From: Accumulibacter sp.
GTDB lineage: Bacteria > Pseudomonadota > Gammaproteobacteria > Burkholderiales > Rhodocyclaceae
Direction of reading: 5' to 3'
Assembly (NCBI GenBank): GCA_003538495.1
Contig: DPSD01000578.1
Span: 1,464-9,156, forward strand
DNA length: 7,693 bases
The translations under genes and the position numbers were made by a program. Shown here one piece after another: positions 6,385-7,693 of this stretch; positions within the stretch are counted from its first letter, which is position 1, and every line of letters starts with the position of its first letter. The notes beneath the pieces are model-generated. The model saw only the letters and a program-made list of their open reading frames with translations, did not search any database and had not been told where the DNA came from.

Positions 6385-7693
6385 ATGTCCAGATTCTTCG
6401 TCGAACGGCCGATCCTCGCCAATGTCATCGCGATCATCATCGCGGTGCTCGGGCTGGCCTGCCTGGTCACCCTTCCCGTCGCCCAGTATCCCCAGATCGT
6501 GCCGCCGACGATCCAGCTTGCGACGACCTACCCGGGCGCCAGCGCCGAGGTCGTGGCGACCACCGTCGGCATTCCGATCGAGCAGGCGGTCAACGGCGTG
6601 GAGAATTCCATCGCCATGCAATCGACCAGCGGCAGCGACGGCAGCTACACGCTCACGCTCACCTTCGACGTCGGCACCAATCTCAACACCTCGATCGCGC
6701 TGGTGCAGAACGCGCTCAACAGCGCGCTGTCGCAGATGCCGCAGGCGGTCCAGGCGCAAGGCGTCACCGTGCAGAAGGTCAGCACCAACGTCCTGCTGAT
6801 CGGCAGCCTCTATGCCGACGACGACCGCTTCGACGAGACCTTCCTCAGCAACTACGCGCTGATCAATCTGCAGAGCCCGCTCGCGCGCCTGCCCGGGGTC
6901 GGCCAGGTGCAGATCCTCGGCGCCGGGCCATACAGCATGCGCATCTGGCTCGACCCGACGAAGCTCCAGTCCTACGGCCTGACCGTTCTCGACGTCCAGA
7001 ACGCGATCCAGAACCAGAACCTGCAGGTCGCCAGCGGGCAGCTCGGTGCGGCGCCGGTTCCATCCGACCAGATCTTCCAGTTCACCGTCTTGACGCTGGG
7101 GCGACTGTCCGACGTGGCGCAGTTCGAGAACATCGTCGTCAAGAGCAAGCCGCCATCGAGCCAGGGCGCCCAACTTCTGAAGGCGACGCCAGCGCGAGAG
7201 ACCGCCGCGATCGTTCGCCTCAAGGACCTGGCCAGGGTCGAGCTGAGCCAGCAGACGTTCGCCACCTTCTCCGGTCTCAGCGGCAGGAAGGCGGCCCAGA
7301 TCAACGTCTACACCCTGCCCGGGGCGAACGCCCTCAAGGTGGCGGAGGAAGTGCGTCGGTCGATGGCGCAGATGCGCGAAAAGTTTCCTCCGGGTCTCGA
7401 GTACACGGCGCTGCTCGACACCTCGGCGTTCATCGGCGATTCGATCCACGGCGTCTACCTGGCACTGATCGAGGCCGGTGTGCTGGTGCTGGTCGTCATC
7501 ATGCTGTTCCTGCAGAACGCGCGCGCGATGCTGGTGCCAGTCATCACGGTGCCGGTGACGGTCATCGGCGCCTTCGCGGCGATGGCGGCGCTCGGCTTCA
7601 CGGTCAACCTGATGACCCTCTTCGCGCTCATTCTGGCCATCGGCATCGTCGTCGACGATGCGATCGTGATCGTCGAGAACACCTCGCGCCACA
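6385..7693 (+). CDS. RND efflux permease (HAE-1, AcrB/MexF-type), 3' end beyond window
   Basis: The proton-driven inner-membrane pump of the tripartite system, normally about 1040-1060 residues; the first 436 are here. The N-terminus (MSRFFVERPILANVIAIIIA) gives the amphipathic start and TM1, followed by LPVAQYPQIVPPTIQ and the porter region with PGASAEVV, NGVEN, LTFDVGT, LPGVGQVQILG and MRIWLDP, all in AcrB order. TM2-TM4 occupy about 357-430 (LFLQNARAMLVPVITVPVTV; LILAIGIVVDDAIVIVEN). D424-D425 correspond to the AcrB proton-relay pair D407-D408, which assigns it to the hydrophobe/amphiphile (drug) class rather than the heavy-metal class. The shift of 17 comes almost wholly from a longer loop at residues 255-276, between IVVKS and VRLKDLARVEL. 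It starts 17 bp after the adaptor stop with no strong ribosome binding site, so coupling is likely. Substrates cannot be deduced from this part. Confidence 0.95.
   Translation, partial: MSRFFVERPILANVIAIIIAVLGLACLVTLPVAQYPQIVPPTIQLATTYPGASAEVVATTVGIPIEQAVNGVENSIAMQSTSGSDGSYTLTLTFDVGTNLNTSIALVQNALNSALSQMPQAVQAQGVTVQKVSTNVLLIGSLYADDDRFDETFLSNYALINLQSPLARLPGVGQVQILGAGPYSMRIWLDPTKLQSYGLTVLDVQNAIQNQNLQVASGQLGAAPVPSDQIFQFTVLTLGRLSDVAQFENIVVKSKPPSSQGAQLLKATPARETAAIVRLKDLARVELSQQTFATFSGLSGRKAAQINVYTLPGANALKVAEEVRRSMAQMREKFPPGLEYTALLDTSAFIGDSIHGVYLALIEAGVLVLVVIMLFLQNARAMLVPVITVPVTVIGAFAAMAALGFTVNLMTLFALILAIGIVVDDAIVIVENTSRH

Noticed and set aside
6016..7692. A 558-codon minus-strand open frame opposite the RND pump
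   Set aside because: The product is low-complexity (His/Asp/Arg-rich), antisense to an unmistakable AcrB-type sequence, and has no ribosome binding site.

Overview
The window looks like chromosomal DNA of a high-GC Gram-negative proteobacterium. The NhaR-like regulator, the short ribosome hibernation factor, the Alx-type TerC protein and the lipoprotein-based tripartite RND pump together suggest a betaproteobacterium. That placement is inferred from protein character only.

Left block (1-2093, minus strand), in transcription order: a short HPF/RaiA-family ribosome hibernation factor (hpf); a 250-bp stretch with two tiny open frames that no family explains; a TerC/Alx-family metal-homeostasis membrane protein; and a universal stress protein that runs off the left edge and carries a one-base frameshift. 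Successive frames meet at ATGA stop/start overlaps, so the block reads as one tightly coupled stress operon. A divergent LysR-type regulator of the NhaR group (2209-3120, plus strand) shares a 115-bp promoter region with it.

Middle (3121-3517): no intact gene. About 55 codons here match the C-terminal tail typical of IS91-family transposases. I read this as the decayed remnant of a mobile element. It is followed by an imperfect dyad and a sigma70-type promoter (TTGACA, 18-bp spacer, TACACT) pointing right.

Right block (3518-7693, plus strand): a tripartite RND efflux operon in the order outer-membrane factor, periplasmic adaptor, inner-membrane HAE-1 pump. The pump is cut by the right edge just after its TM4 proton-relay Asp pair. 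The spacings of 36 and 17 bp fit one transcript. No dedicated regulator lies beside the operon inside the window.

Nothing here amounts to a clearly new biological system. The points worth a second look are the transposase remnant between the two blocks, the usp frameshift, the chain of ATGA overlaps with two possible small proteins, and an extra loop of about 16 residues in the RND pump.
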